Part shown: in pieces, positions 42,166 through 50,299 of the stretch
How positions within the stretch are numbered: position 1 is the stretch's first letter
How the letters are laid out: the number at the start of each line of letters is the position of its first letter
Source: Avidehalobacter sp964569265
GTDB lineage: Bacteria > Bacillota > Dehalobacteriia > UBA4068 > UBA4997
Length of the DNA: 64,000 nucleotides
Direction: 5' to 3'
Assembly: GCA_964569265.1 (NCBI GenBank)
Contig: CAZMTO010000001.1
Coordinates: forward strand, 1-64,000
Position numbers and translations under genes: made by a program
The notes under the pieces: model-generated
What the model saw: only the letters and a program-made list of their open reading frames with translations
Database searches by the model: none
What the model was told of the DNA's origin: nothing

Positions 42166-43008
42166 TTACTTTCTGGTTCTGCGGCGGTGCTGCTTAGCTG
42201 CGGCAGGCTTAGCCTCAGCATCGGCTGCCTTATCTTCGGCGGCTTTTGCTTCTTTCAATTCTTTATTATGGCGGCGCTGCTCGCGGTTAGCTCTAACCTG
42301 CGCCTTAGAATTTTTGTTGGCCTGCTGCTCTAATTTTAAACGTTTTTCTTCGGTAAGCTCCTGCTGGCGTTTTTCCATACGGGCTTTTACGGGTTTGGTA
42401 ACAACAATTTGCTGCAAAATACCAATAGCCGTAACAGAAAGCCAGTAAATACACAAAAACGCAGGGAACTTAGCAGCCATCCAGGCCATCATTGCCGGCA
42501 TGGCAATTACCATATACCACTGCATAAACTGCTTTGGTCTGCCACTTATTACCAAACTTTGTATAAGTGTGCTGGCACCTACCAAAAATACCATTATATA
42601 AGTGGTATCCACCTGCGCCAAATCAGGTATCCAAAAAAAGCGGTAATATTCCGGGTTAGAAGGTACAAAGTTGCTTAAGCCCCTGTATAAGCCGATCAAA
42701 ATAGGGAACTGAATAAGCATAGGCAAGCAGCCGGCCATAGGGTTAACACCGTAATCCTGATACAGCGTCATAGTTTTTTGCTGCATAACCTCGGGGTTGT
42801 TGGCATACTTGGCTCTTATTTCTTCTAACTGCGGCTGAATTTGCTGCATAGCAATGGTAGACTGCATTTGCTTAAAGTTTAGCGGCAGCAGCAACATACG
42901 TATTACCACGGCAATTACGATAATTGCCACAGCATAGCTGGGAAACCCCAAACTCATAGTTATCTGAAAAAGTTTTTCCAGACAACCCGAAACAAATTCA
43001 TCAAACAT
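42166..43008 (-). CDS. yidC: Membrane protein insertase YidC
   Basis: A 280-residue insertase with five transmembrane segments and the conserved Arg of the hydrophilic groove in VIRMLLLPL (about residue 37). YGVNPMAGCLPMLIQFPI (about 87-104) is a family signature. The C-terminus is a long basic tail that can contact the ribosome. There is no lipoprotein signal, unlike B. subtilis SpoIIIJ. It lies in the rpmH-rnpA-yidD-yidC-jag order. Confidence 0.95.
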   Translation of the reverse strand: MFDEFVSGCLEKLFQITMSLGFPSYAVAIIVIAVVIRMLLLPLNFKQMQSTIAMQQIQPQLEEIRAKYANNPEVMQQKTMTLYQDYGVNPMAGCLPMLIQFPILIGLYRGLSNFVPSNPEYYRFFWIPDLAQVDTTYIMVFLVGASTLIQSLVISGRPKQFMQWYMVIAMPAMMAWMAAKFPAFLCIYWLSVTAIGILQQIVVTKPVKARMEKRQQELTEEKRLKLEQQANKNSKAQVRANREQRRHNKELKEAKAAEDKAADAEAKPAAAKQHRRRTRK

Positions 43009-43073
43009 TAGTAAATTCCTTTTTATGTGTTACACTTTTAATGTAGCGATACTTTCAATTTAATAAAAAACAG

Positions 43074-43322
43074 CTATTTAACAGGGTCATACCCACCTTT
43101 GTTAAAGGGATGACACCTTAATATGCGCCGAAAGGCCATCCACCCGCCCTTTAGCGGGCCATATTTGGTTATGGCATGTATGGCATAGGCCGAACAGGTA
43201 GGATAAAACCTGCACCTTGCACCAATATACGGCGAAATAAACCACTGATAGCATTTTATCAGCAGTATCATTAAAAACTGTATAAGCCGCAACGGCGCGG
43301 CGATAATTTTTTTTAAGGGCAT
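43074..43322 (-). CDS. yidD: Membrane protein insertion efficiency factor YidD
   Basis: An 82-residue protein with an amphipathic N-terminus and the family core YQWFISPYIGARCRFYPTCSAYAIHAI (three conserved cysteines region) and HPFNKGGYDPVK. It supports YidC-dependent insertion. It lies between rnpA and yidC. Confidence 0.94.
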   Translation of the reverse strand: MPLKKIIAAPLRLIQFLMILLIKCYQWFISPYIGARCRFYPTCSAYAIHAITKYGPLKGGWMAFRRILRCHPFNKGGYDPVK

Positions 43323-43358
43323 AGCAATTACCCCAAAGCCAAAAGCCGCTTTAAAGTG

Positions 43359-43703
43359 TTATCTGGGCTTTAGCCCGGCGGCATTTACCGCTTTTTTTAT
43401 ACGGTTGCGAAGGCTCTCCACTGTTTGCTCCTTCGCGGCCTGCCTTGCTATAAGTACATAATCATACCCCGGCACAAAAGCCGCAAGCTCTAATCGGCAG
43501 GCTTCTCTCAGCCTTCTTTTTACAAGGTTGCGCTCCACGGCTTTGCCTATCTTTTTAGATACCGAAAAGCCTATGCGCATACCCTTTTTGGCATACGATT
43601 GCCTGTAGCATAACACAAAGGCCGGATTTTTCAGCGACTTTCCGCTTTTATATACCCGCCGAAAATCCTGCCTTCTTTTTAAACGGTTTTCCTGCTTTAA
43701 CAT
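43359..43703 (-). CDS. rnpA: Ribonuclease P protein component
   Basis: A 114-residue basic protein subunit of RNase P that helps mature tRNA 5' ends. The RNR signature region is KIGKAVERNLVKRRLREACR (about residues 51-70), preceded by RIGFSVSKK. It is transcribed from the rpmH side away from dnaA. Confidence 0.95.
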   Translation of the reverse strand: MLKQENRLKRRQDFRRVYKSGKSLKNPAFVLCYRQSYAKKGMRIGFSVSKKIGKAVERNLVKRRLREACRLELAAFVPGYDYVLIARQAAKEQTVESLRNRIKKAVNAAGLKPR

Positions 43704-43748
43704 AGCTTACACTTCTCTATTAAACTGATTATAGCGGTTTGCCGGCAA

Positions 43749-43883
43749 TTAAGCAGACAAAACCTTGCGGCCCTTTGCACGGCGGCGGGCTAAAACCTTG
43801 CGGCCGTTTTTGCTGCTCATTCTGGCCAAAAAGCCATGAACTCTTTTATGCACGCGGTTTTTCGGCTGATAAGTTCTTTTCAT
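43749..43883 (-). CDS. rpmH: Ribosomal protein L34
   Basis: A 44-residue basic ribosomal protein, MKRTYQPKNRVHKRVHGF..., ending KGRKVLSA, which matches the universal L34 sequence. Two consecutive ATG codons occur (43886 and 43883); the second gives the canonical length. GGAGGG lies upstream. It is the first gene of the minus-strand block from the origin. Confidence 0.96.
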   Translation of the reverse strand: MKRTYQPKNRVHKRVHGFLARMSSKNGRKVLARRRAKGRKVLSA

Positions 43884-44076
43884 CATCAATCCCTCCATTC
43901 TTTATGATGATCTTCCATAATTATCCCTGATATTGTGACTAAGCCCGGCTGTTGTTTGCGGCACATTTGCCATATTTGCCCACACTTGGCCATAGTAACA
44001 GGTAAATTATATCATAATCAAAAATATGCTTTTTGTCAAGACCATATTAAAAAAAGATAATTAAATTAGTTTTAAC

Positions 44077-44109
44077 TTTTCCACAAAAATGCATTGCAAA
44101 AGTGGATAA
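44077..44109. promoter_or_regulatory. DnaA boxes upstream of dnaA
   Basis: TTTTCCACA (44077-44085) on the plus strand and TTATCCACT (44109-44101) on the minus strand face each other. The second lies inside the spacer of the dnaA promoter, which suggests autoregulation by DnaA. The rest of the 43884-44208 interval is AT-rich. Confidence 0.65.
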
Positions 44110-44122
44110 TTTTTGGTATTAT
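44094..44122 (+). promoter_or_regulatory. Promoter of dnaA
   Basis: TTGCAA (44094-44099), 17 bases containing a DnaA box, TATTAT (44117-44122). Leader about 80 bases. Confidence 0.65.
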
Positions 44123-44137
44123 AAATAAGCAATTGAT

Positions 44138-44180
44138 TTTGGGGCGGCATTTTGTCCCCAAAGTGGGGATTGTTTCCCCA
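44138..44180 (+). promoter_or_regulatory. Alternating hairpin element in the dnaA leader
   Basis: TCCCCA (44155-44160), TGGGGA (44164-44169) and TCCCCA (44175-44180), with TGGGGC at 44138-44143. The middle TGGGGA can pair with either flanking TCCCCA, so two mutually exclusive hairpins are possible 30-50 bases before the dnaA start. Confidence 0.5.
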
Positions 44181-44208
44181 ATTTTGTTAATATTTACAGG
44201 TGATTATT

Positions 44209-45558
44209 ATGAAGTACGAGCTTTGGCCGCAAATTTTGCAGGAACTTGCGGCACATTTAAGTCAGGAAACTATAAACCGCTGGTTTATGAACGTTATTGA
44301 TGCGGAAAAAAACGGCAACACCTTATATCTAAAGGTACATACCGAAACCCAGGCCGACTGGATGATAAACCATTACACACCCTTTTTGCAGGAAAGTGTT
44401 AATAAGGTTGCCGGCGAATCTTTAGACATAAGCTACATAACCAACGATGATGCCGCAGCCGGCCGTATGGAGCCGGCGCAGCAAACGCCCATATCCTTCA
44501 GCGACAGTTATTCTTTTGCGCAAAACAGCAACATAAGCCGCTTTAACCCGCGCTACACCTTTGAAAGCTTTGTGGTGGGCAGCAGCAACCGTTTTGCCCA
44601 CGCCGCCGCTTTGGCCGTAGCCGATAAACCGGCCAAAAATTATAACCCGCTGTTTTTATATGGCGGCAGCGGCCTTGGCAAAACCCACCTTATGCACGCC
44701 ATTGCACACCGCATATTGTCGGTTAGGCCCAACACCAACATTTTGTACACCTCTACCGAAACCTTTACCAACGACTTTATAGTTATGGTACGAGACGGCA
44801 AAATGGACAACTTTAAAGACAAATATCGCTACACCGATATTCTGCTGATTGACGATATTCAGTTTTTGGCCGGCAAAGATAAAGTGCAGGAAGAATTCTT
44901 CCACACCTTTAATGCTTTGTATGAACAGGGCAAGCAGATAGTTATCAGCTCGGATAGAAACCCCAAGGAAATTGCCACGCTGGAAGAACGTCTGCGTTCT
45001 CGCTTTGAAGGCGGCCTGATAACCGATATTCAACCGCCGGATTTAGAAACCCGTATTGCTATTTTGCAGTATAAAGCCAAAATGGAAAATCTTAAAATTA
45101 CCGAAGATTCCATAAGCTACATTGCCAGCAATATTCCTTCTAACATCCGCGAGCTGGAGGGCGCACTTAACCGTGTAAAATATTATGCCATTGTCAACGA
45201 ATCTAAAATTATTGATTTGGGACTTACGCAAAAGGCTATGGACGATATTTTGCCCAACAAAAAACGCCAGGCTCTAACCCCGGCGCTGATAAAAGACAGT
45301 GTTGCCAGCTACTTCAACATTCAAAGCAAAGACCTTGCATCGCCCCGGCGTGACCAGAGCATTACCAAGCCGCGGCACATTGCCATGTATCTGTGCCAGA
45401 CGCTGCTTAATATGAGCCTAAACGAAATAGGGGAAAACTTTGGCAAGCGCGACCATACCACCGTGCTGCACGGCACCAAAAAAATTACCAACGATTTGCA
45501 GACCGACGTTAACCTGCAAAAAAACATAAAAGAGCTTACCGAGCTGATAACCGGCTAA
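44209..45558 (+). CDS. dnaA: Chromosomal replication initiator protein DnaA
   Basis: A 449-residue AAA+ initiator. Domain I is the N-terminal 80 residues. The AAA+ domain begins NPRYTFESFVVGSSNRFAHA, with Walker A GGSGLGKTH (about 152) and Walker B LLIDDIQFL (about 213). The C-terminal domain IV signature is GKRDHTTVLHGTKKI (about 410-425). ATG 44209 is 6 bases after AGGTGA; a GTG three codons earlier overlaps that site. The linker domain II is short. Confidence 0.97.
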   Translation: MKYELWPQILQELAAHLSQETINRWFMNVIDAEKNGNTLYLKVHTETQADWMINHYTPFLQESVNKVAGESLDISYITNDDAAAGRMEPAQQTPISFSDSYSFAQNSNISRFNPRYTFESFVVGSSNRFAHAAALAVADKPAKNYNPLFLYGGSGLGKTHLMHAIAHRILSVRPNTNILYTSTETFTNDFIVMVRDGKMDNFKDKYRYTDILLIDDIQFLAGKDKVQEEFFHTFNALYEQGKQIVISSDRNPKEIATLEERLRSRFEGGLITDIQPPDLETRIAILQYKAKMENLKITEDSISYIASNIPSNIRELEGALNRVKYYAIVNESKIIDLGLTQKAMDDILPNKKRQALTPALIKDSVASYFNIQSKDLASPRRDQSITKPRHIAMYLCQTLLNMSLNEIGENFGKRDHTTVLHGTKKITNDLQTDVNLQKNIKELTELITG

Positions 45559-45579
45559 GCTGTTAACACCAAAATTTAA

Positions 45580-45619
45580 AAAAGCTTTTCATCTGGAAAA
45601 CAGGTGAAAAGCTTTTTTT
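45580..45619 (+). terminator. Terminator after dnaA
   Basis: AAAAGCTTTTCATCTG pairs with CAGGTGAAAAGCTTTT (45601-45616), followed by a T-run. Confidence 0.88.
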
Positions 45620-45648
45620 GTGCAGCAAAACAGTGTAAATATTAAAGG

Positions 45649-45677
45649 TTGTATTTTTTGGGGATATATAGTATAAT
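45649..45677 (+). promoter_or_regulatory. Promoter of dnaN
   Basis: TTGTAT (45649-45654), 17 bases, perfect TATAAT (45672-45677), about 300 bases before dnaN. Confidence 0.7.
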
Positions 45678-45689
45678 AACCCTACAACG

Positions 45690-45940
45690 TTTTTGGTTAT
45701 CCACAGAGTTTTTAACAATTCTGGAAAACTTTTAAACTTTACACGTTGATTTTTTGGGGATTATAAAATTCGGTGTTGGATAATTGATTTTTTTCAACAA
45801 AATGTTTATAATTTTTAACAGGCTTTTCCCAGCCGTCAAAGCCGCACGGTTTCTGGTTTTCCAGAGGTTTTAAACATTTTTAACAACACCTAATACTACT
45901 ACTGCTAAACTTTATAATAATAATAATATATGCAGCGTAA
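45690..45940. other. Probable origin of replication (oriC)
   Basis: The dnaA-dnaN interval holds a perfect DnaA box TTATCCACA (45697-45705), several weaker TTTTCCA/TTATCCA-like sites (for example 45775-45783 and about 45856-45864), the trinucleotide tract 45890-45907 and a very AT-rich segment (about 45910-45940) suited to unwinding. This placement is standard for Bacillota. The number of functional boxes cannot be judged from sequence alone. Confidence 0.8.
45890..45907 (-). promoter_or_regulatory. DnaA-trio-like tract
   Basis: Read on the minus strand from 45907 it is TAG CAG TAG TAG TAT TAG, six consecutive triplets close to the DnaA-trio motif 5'-TAG. The AT-rich stretch lies on its 5' side, the orientation known for the bacterial basal unwinding system. 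Confidence 0.55.
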
Positions 45941-45982
45941 ATTTTACTTATTACCAATTACACAATTTTTAAGGAGACCGCT

Positions 45983-47092
45983 ATGAATTTTAACTGCCAA
46001 AAGGAAGATCTGCTTTACGGCGTACAGATAATCGGCAAAGCCATATCTTCTAAAAACACCATGCCCATACTTAACGGTATATTGATTATTGCCGAAGACC
46101 AGCAAATTACACTTAGAGCAACCGACCTTGATATTGCTGTTCAATGTTCGGTACCGGCCGATGTAGCAGAGGAGGGCAAGCTGGTTATTGCCGACGGCAA
46201 ACGTTTTATTGACATTGTACGCCAGTTGCCTAACAACAATATCAACATAAGCCTGATAAACGACTGTGATATTAACATTAACTACGGCATTTCTTCTATC
46301 AATGTAAAAGGCTTTGAAAGTGAACAGTTTCCGCAGTTGCCCGATATGCAGGGTGATGTAAGCGGCACTATGCCGGGCAGCGTGTTTGCCCGCGTTACCA
46401 AGCAAACATCTATTGCTGCTGCCAATGATGATATTCAGCCGATACTTACCGGCATTATGATGGACATTAAAGGTGCCGATGTTAATTTTGTGGCAACCGA
46501 TTTTCATCGCCTTACCATGACCAAAAGCGTATGGCAAACCGCCAACACCGCCGCAGTGCAGGTTATTGTTCCGGTAAAAACCATGTTAGAGGCTGCTGCC
46601 CTGGCAGACGGCGAAGAAGTTGTGGAGCTTACCATTAACCGCAGCAATATTTGCTTTACCATTGGTTCTACCATTATAATCTCGCGGCTTATCTCCGGTC
46701 AGTTCCCGGACTATATGTCGATTATACCCAAAGAGGAAATTCTGGTACACCGGATTTTTGTTGATAAAAACCTGCTTAACAGCTCGCTTAAACGTGCCAG
46801 CATTTTAAGCAAAGATGCCAACAATACCGTAAGGCTGGAATTTAAGCCCGAACAGATTATTATGACGGCCAACACCAGCGAAATCGGCAATATCAGAGAA
46901 ATTATACCTGCTAACGTTGCCGGTGATGACCTGCTGGTTGGTTATAACCTTAAATATATTTTAGACTTTTTGCGTGTAAGCACCGGCGACGGCGTATACC
47001 TTAAGCTGTCCGGTAATCTTACCCCCGGCACTATGACTGAGGAAGATAACGAAGGCTTTGTTTATATTATTTTGCCTTTAAGATTGGTTTAA
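45983..47092 (+). CDS. dnaN: DNA polymerase III beta sliding clamp
   Basis: A 369-residue three-domain clamp. It begins MNFNCQKEDLLYGVQIIGKAISSKNTMPILNGILI, the standard N-terminal block, and has LISGQFPDYMSIIP (about 235) and a conserved C-terminal IILPLRLV in place of the usual MPMRL ending, slightly altered but at the correct place. AAGGAG precedes ATG. It is followed by an S4 protein and recF. Confidence 0.97.
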   Translation: MNFNCQKEDLLYGVQIIGKAISSKNTMPILNGILIIAEDQQITLRATDLDIAVQCSVPADVAEEGKLVIADGKRFIDIVRQLPNNNINISLINDCDININYGISSINVKGFESEQFPQLPDMQGDVSGTMPGSVFARVTKQTSIAAANDDIQPILTGIMMDIKGADVNFVATDFHRLTMTKSVWQTANTAAVQVIVPVKTMLEAAALADGEEVVELTINRSNICFTIGSTIIISRLISGQFPDYMSIIPKEEILVHRIFVDKNLLNSSLKRASILSKDANNTVRLEFKPEQIIMTANTSEIGNIREIIPANVAGDDLLVGYNLKYILDFLRVSTGDGVYLKLSGNLTPGTMTEEDNEGFVYIILPLRLV

Positions 47093-47121
47093 TTAAAATA
47101 TAATAGCGTTGGTGTAAAATT

Positions 47122-47343
47122 ATGCATAAAGTAACAGTTCAAAGGTTCCCCATAACGGTGGTGCAGTTTTTAAAGTGGGCCGGTGCGGTGTTAACCGGCG
47201 GCGAAGCTAAAGAGCTGGTGAGAGAGGGTTACATAAAGGTTAACGGCAGCGTGTGCAGCGTTGCCGGGCATAAGCTGGCCCCCGGCGATACCGTAGAAAT
47301 TTTGGGAGAAGAAGATATTTGCTATTTGGTGGCACAGGAATAA
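47122..47343 (+). CDS. S4-domain RNA-binding protein (YaaA/RlbA-like)
   Basis: A 73-residue protein that is a single S4 domain: VQFLKWAGAVLTGGEAKELVREGYIKVNGSVCSVAGHKLAPGDTVEI. The same small gene sits between dnaN and recF in many Bacillota, where it is implicated in ribosome assembly. No strong ribosome binding site is seen, only GGTG. Confidence 0.9.
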   Translation: MHKVTVQRFPITVVQFLKWAGAVLTGGEAKELVREGYIKVNGSVCSVAGHKLAPGDTVEILGEEDICYLVAQE

Positions 47344-47349
47344 AAAAAG

Positions 47350-47380
47350 TAGGCGTACAAGCTTTGTGCGCCTATTTGTT
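47350..47380 (+). terminator. Hairpin between the S4 gene and recF
   Basis: TAGGCGTAC pairs with GTGCGCCTA around AAGCTTT (47350-47374), followed by TTTGTTT. It could attenuate read-through into recF. Confidence 0.6.
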
Positions 47381-47431
47381 TCGGTAAAAATATAATGTTT
47401 TACATAATATTTGGCAGAGGAGGAAGAAAGG

Positions 47432-48559
47432 TTGCTGCAATTAAATAATTTGCTGCTGCGTAATTTTCGCAATTATAAAGAACAGCAGCTTAATTTTCAT
47501 CCTAAGCTTAATATTATTTGCGGTGATAACGCTCAGGGCAAAACCAATTTGTTAGAAGCTATTGCCTATTTAAGCCTGGGATCATCGTTTAGAGAGCAAA
47601 GCGAGGATAAAATAAAAAACCGCAACAGTGACTTCTTTTTTTTAAAAGCCCTGCTTTGCACCAAAGACGGTGAACACAGCCTGTCGGCAGGGTATCAGCG
47701 GCGGCAGCGCTTTTGGAAGAAGGACGAAGTTCCCTGTAAAAAAATAAGTGAAGTAGCCGGCTTGTTGCATACGGTGGTTTTTCAGCCGGAAGATTTGGAG
47801 CTGGTTAAAAAAGGGCCGGAGATAAGGCGCCATTTTTTGGATAGGGAAATGATACAGCTTTACAGCGGCTACCATATTTATTTGGGCAATTATAAAAAAG
47901 CCCTGCTGCAACGCAACAATTTTTTAAAGCAGCTTGATTTTACCGTAAAAGATGCCGATGAGCAGCTTGCGGTTTGGGAAGAACAGCTTGCCAAAAACGG
48001 TGCCCAAATAATTTATCGGCGGCAAAAAATTATTGAAAGGCTGGGCCAAATAAGCCGGCAAATACACAGCGACCTTACCGGCGGTGCCGAAGAATTGACC
48101 ATAAAGTATGTTTGCGGTGCTGCGGATGTTGGTACACTGCCGATGCCGGCAGAACAAATTGCCGAAAACCTGCGGCAGGCGTATGCTGCCGGGCGGGATG
48201 AGGATAAGCGACGGCGTTTAACATTGCTTGGCCCGCACCGCGACGATTTTAGAATTTATATTAACGGCACAGATGCGCGCTACTTTGGTTCTCAGGGGCA
48301 GCAGCGCACGGCGGCTTTGGCCTTAAAGCTTTCGGAAGTTGAATTGGTGTGGCAGGAATCTGTCTATTACCCGCTGCTTTTGTTAGATGATGTGTTTTCG
48401 GAGTTGGATGCCGGCCGCCGCAAGGCACTTTTGCGGCTTATGCTTAATAAAGCACAGATATTTATAACCGCAACCGAAGCAGGCACCGATTTAAGCGCGG
48501 TGCCCAGTGTGGATTATTTTATGTTTAATGTGCAAAACGGGCTGGCAAGGCGTGTTTAA
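47432..48559 (+). CDS. recF: DNA replication and repair protein RecF
   Basis: A 375-residue ABC-type ATPase that loads RecA at gaps. Walker A is GDNAQGKTNLLEAI (about residues 30-43), the signature region RGSQGQQRTAALALKLSE-like in YFGSQGQQRTAALAL (about 288), and Walker B PLLLLDDVFSELD (about 314). The TTG at 47432 is chosen because AGGAGG lies 8 bases upstream; an earlier TTG would precede that site. Downstream, gyrB is not present, unlike many relatives. Confidence 0.94.
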   Translation: MLQLNNLLLRNFRNYKEQQLNFHPKLNIICGDNAQGKTNLLEAIAYLSLGSSFREQSEDKIKNRNSDFFFLKALLCTKDGEHSLSAGYQRRQRFWKKDEVPCKKISEVAGLLHTVVFQPEDLELVKKGPEIRRHFLDREMIQLYSGYHIYLGNYKKALLQRNNFLKQLDFTVKDADEQLAVWEEQLAKNGAQIIYRRQKIIERLGQISRQIHSDLTGGAEELTIKYVCGAADVGTLPMPAEQIAENLRQAYAAGRDEDKRRRLTLLGPHRDDFRIYINGTDARYFGSQGQQRTAALALKLSEVELVWQESVYYPLLLLDDVFSELDAGRRKALLRLMLNKAQIFITATEAGTDLSAVPSVDYFMFNVQNGLARRV

Positions 48560-48667
48560 ATAAAGCTTTTACAGAGGTTTTAAACAGCAAGTACAGGTAA
48601 TTTACCGCAGTGGGCTGCTAAAAGCCGTTAAAAACAATTTTAGACACCTTAGCGGCGGTTAAAAACA

Positions 48668-48676
48668 AGTGGATAA
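48668..48676 (-). promoter_or_regulatory. DnaA-box-like site after recF
   Basis: TTATCCACT on the minus strand, the same nine bases as the box in the dnaA promoter. It lies just before the recF terminator. Confidence 0.45.
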
Positions 48677-48679
48677 CTA

Positions 48680-48717
48680 AAAAAACCTTTGCCTTATTAC
48701 AGACAAAGGTTTTTATT
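48680..48717. terminator. Bidirectional terminator between recF and the ABC transporter
   Basis: AAAACCTTTG (48682-48691) pairs with CAAAGGTTTT (48704-48713). Confidence 0.85.
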
Positions 48718-48732
48718 TGCTTTATTTACTGC

Positions 48733-49518
48733 TCAGCTTTTAAGCACCGAACGTAAAAAGCTTTTAAGCCGGTCGCTTTGCGGTGCATCAAATATCTGCT
48801 GCGGTGTACCCTGTTCAACAATGCGGCCGTCGGCCATAAACAGTACACGGTCGGCAACTTCTTTGGCAAAGCCCATTTCGTGGGTAACAATTATCATCGT
48901 CATTTCTTCTTTGGCCAGCTTTTTAATAACGCTAAGCACTTCGCCGGTAATTTCCGGGTCTAACGCCGAGGTCGGCTCGTCAAACAGCATTACAGTCGGG
49001 TTCATTGCCAGACCGCGGGCAATAGCCACACGCTGTTTTTGTCCGCCGCTTAGCTGGCCGGGATAAACATCGGCTTTATCAGCCAAATCTACCATTGCCA
49101 GCAGGCGTTTTGCTTCTGCTTCGGCAGTGGCTTTATCCTGTTTTTTTACTTTTATGGGGGCATAGGTGATGTTTTTTAAGCAGGTCATATGCGGAAAAAG
49201 GTTAAAATGCTGAAAAATCATACCGATTTCACTGCAAATGCGGCGCACTTCTTTTTCCGGTGCATATTCGGCTTTACCGTTGGTTGATGTAACCATAGCT
49301 TCGCCGTCAACGGTAATTTCGCCGCTGTCAATTTTTTCCAGATAATTAAGCGAGCGCAAAAAGGTGCTTTTGCCGCTGCCGGATGGCCCGATGATAGCAA
49401 TGGTTTCGCCGCGGTTAACGGTTAAAGAAACATCTTTAAGCACTGTTAAATCGCCAAAGCTTTTTACAATATTTTTGGCAGCTATAATCGGCTGATTGCA
49501 ATTTGCATTGTTGTTCAC
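48733..49518 (-). CDS. Polar amino acid ABC transporter, ATP-binding protein
   Basis: A 261-residue ATPase of the GlnQ type. Walker A is GPSGSGKSTFLRSLNYLE (about 40-57), the signature LSGGQKQRVAIARGLA (about 157-172), and Walker B VMLFDEPTSALDPE (about 178-191). The NYLE start after Walker A is typical of polar amino acid importers. GTG start after AAGGGGGGT. It is the last of three genes. Confidence 0.93.
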   Translation of the reverse strand: MNNNANCNQPIIAAKNIVKSFGDLTVLKDVSLTVNRGETIAIIGPSGSGKSTFLRSLNYLEKIDSGEITVDGEAMVTSTNGKAEYAPEKEVRRICSEIGMIFQHFNLFPHMTCLKNITYAPIKVKKQDKATAEAEAKRLLAMVDLADKADVYPGQLSGGQKQRVAIARGLAMNPTVMLFDEPTSALDPEITGEVLSVIKKLAKEEMTMIIVTHEMGFAKEVADRVLFMADGRIVEQGTPQQIFDAPQSDRLKSFLRSVLKS

Positions 49519-49531
49519 AGGCTCACCCCCC

Positions 49532-50188
49532 TTAATTATTGCGAACTTCGTGCTTGGAAAATTTCTTTTCCAGACGGTAAGAGTATTTGGTTAAAACTAT
49601 GTTAAGGATAAGATATATAACGGCGGCCACCAAAAACGGCATAACGCTGCCGTCGCGGTTCATGGCCGAGCGAGAATTTTTCATCAAATCGGCTACACCA
49701 ATGGTAGAAACCAGCGCGGTATCTTTAACCAGCGTAATCATCTCGTTGGTTACGGCGGGCAGCACACGCTTTACAGTCTGCGGAATAATAATGCCGAACA
49801 TTGTCTGACGTTGAGTTAAACCAAGGCAGGCTGCGGCTTCGTACTGGCCGCGCTCAATAGAGCCGATGCCGCCGCGGTAAATTTCGGAAAGATAAGCGGC
49901 ATAGTTAAGCACAAAGGCAATAACGGCTGCGGTAAGCTCCGGCAGACGAATGTTAAAGTAAATGGGCAGCATAAAGTAGATGAAGAAAAGCTGCAACATA
50001 AGCGGTGTGCCGCGGAACAGGCAAACATAGCCGCGGCAAAACCAGCGCAGCGGCAAAAAACGTGAATCACTGCCCAGTGCCAGCGGTAAGCCCAGCGGTA
50101 TAGAGAAAATAAGTGTCATAAAAAACACAACCAGCGTAATTTTTGTACCCGCCAACAGAGAAGGCAAAATCAGTGTAATGTAATCCAA
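49532..50188 (-). CDS. Polar amino acid ABC transporter, permease
   Basis: A 218-residue permease of the HisM/GlnP family with about five transmembrane segments. The cytoplasmic EAA loop is YEAAACLGLTQRQTMFGIIIPQTVKRVLPA (about 143-172). The start is uncertain: TTG 50188 lies about 10 bases after AAGGA, and another start at 50221 is possible. It follows the binding-protein gene after a hairpin and precedes the ATPase by 13 bases. Confidence 0.9.
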   Translation of the reverse strand: MDYITLILPSLLAGTKITLVVFFMTLIFSIPLGLPLALGSDSRFLPLRWFCRGYVCLFRGTPLMLQLFFIYFMLPIYFNIRLPELTAAVIAFVLNYAAYLSEIYRGGIGSIERGQYEAAACLGLTQRQTMFGIIIPQTVKRVLPAVTNEMITLVKDTALVSTIGVADLMKNSRSAMNRDGSVMPFLVAAVIYLILNIVLTKYSYRLEKKFSKHEVRNN

Positions 50189-50237
50189 AATATATCCATC
50201 CTTAAAGCAATAATAAAGCACCTACAGCAAGAATACG

Positions 50238-50264
50238 GCAAGGCTAATAAGCAGCCTTGCCGCA
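50238..50264. promoter_or_regulatory. Intercistronic hairpin
   Basis: CGGCAAGGCT pairs perfectly with AGCCTTGCCG around seven bases. There is no T-run on the minus strand, so it is better seen as an mRNA-stabilising or partial stop element. It would raise binding-protein output over permease and ATPase. Confidence 0.65.
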
Positions 50265-50299
50265 AGCTTGTTATTTAAATTTGTTTGGTATACCAAATG

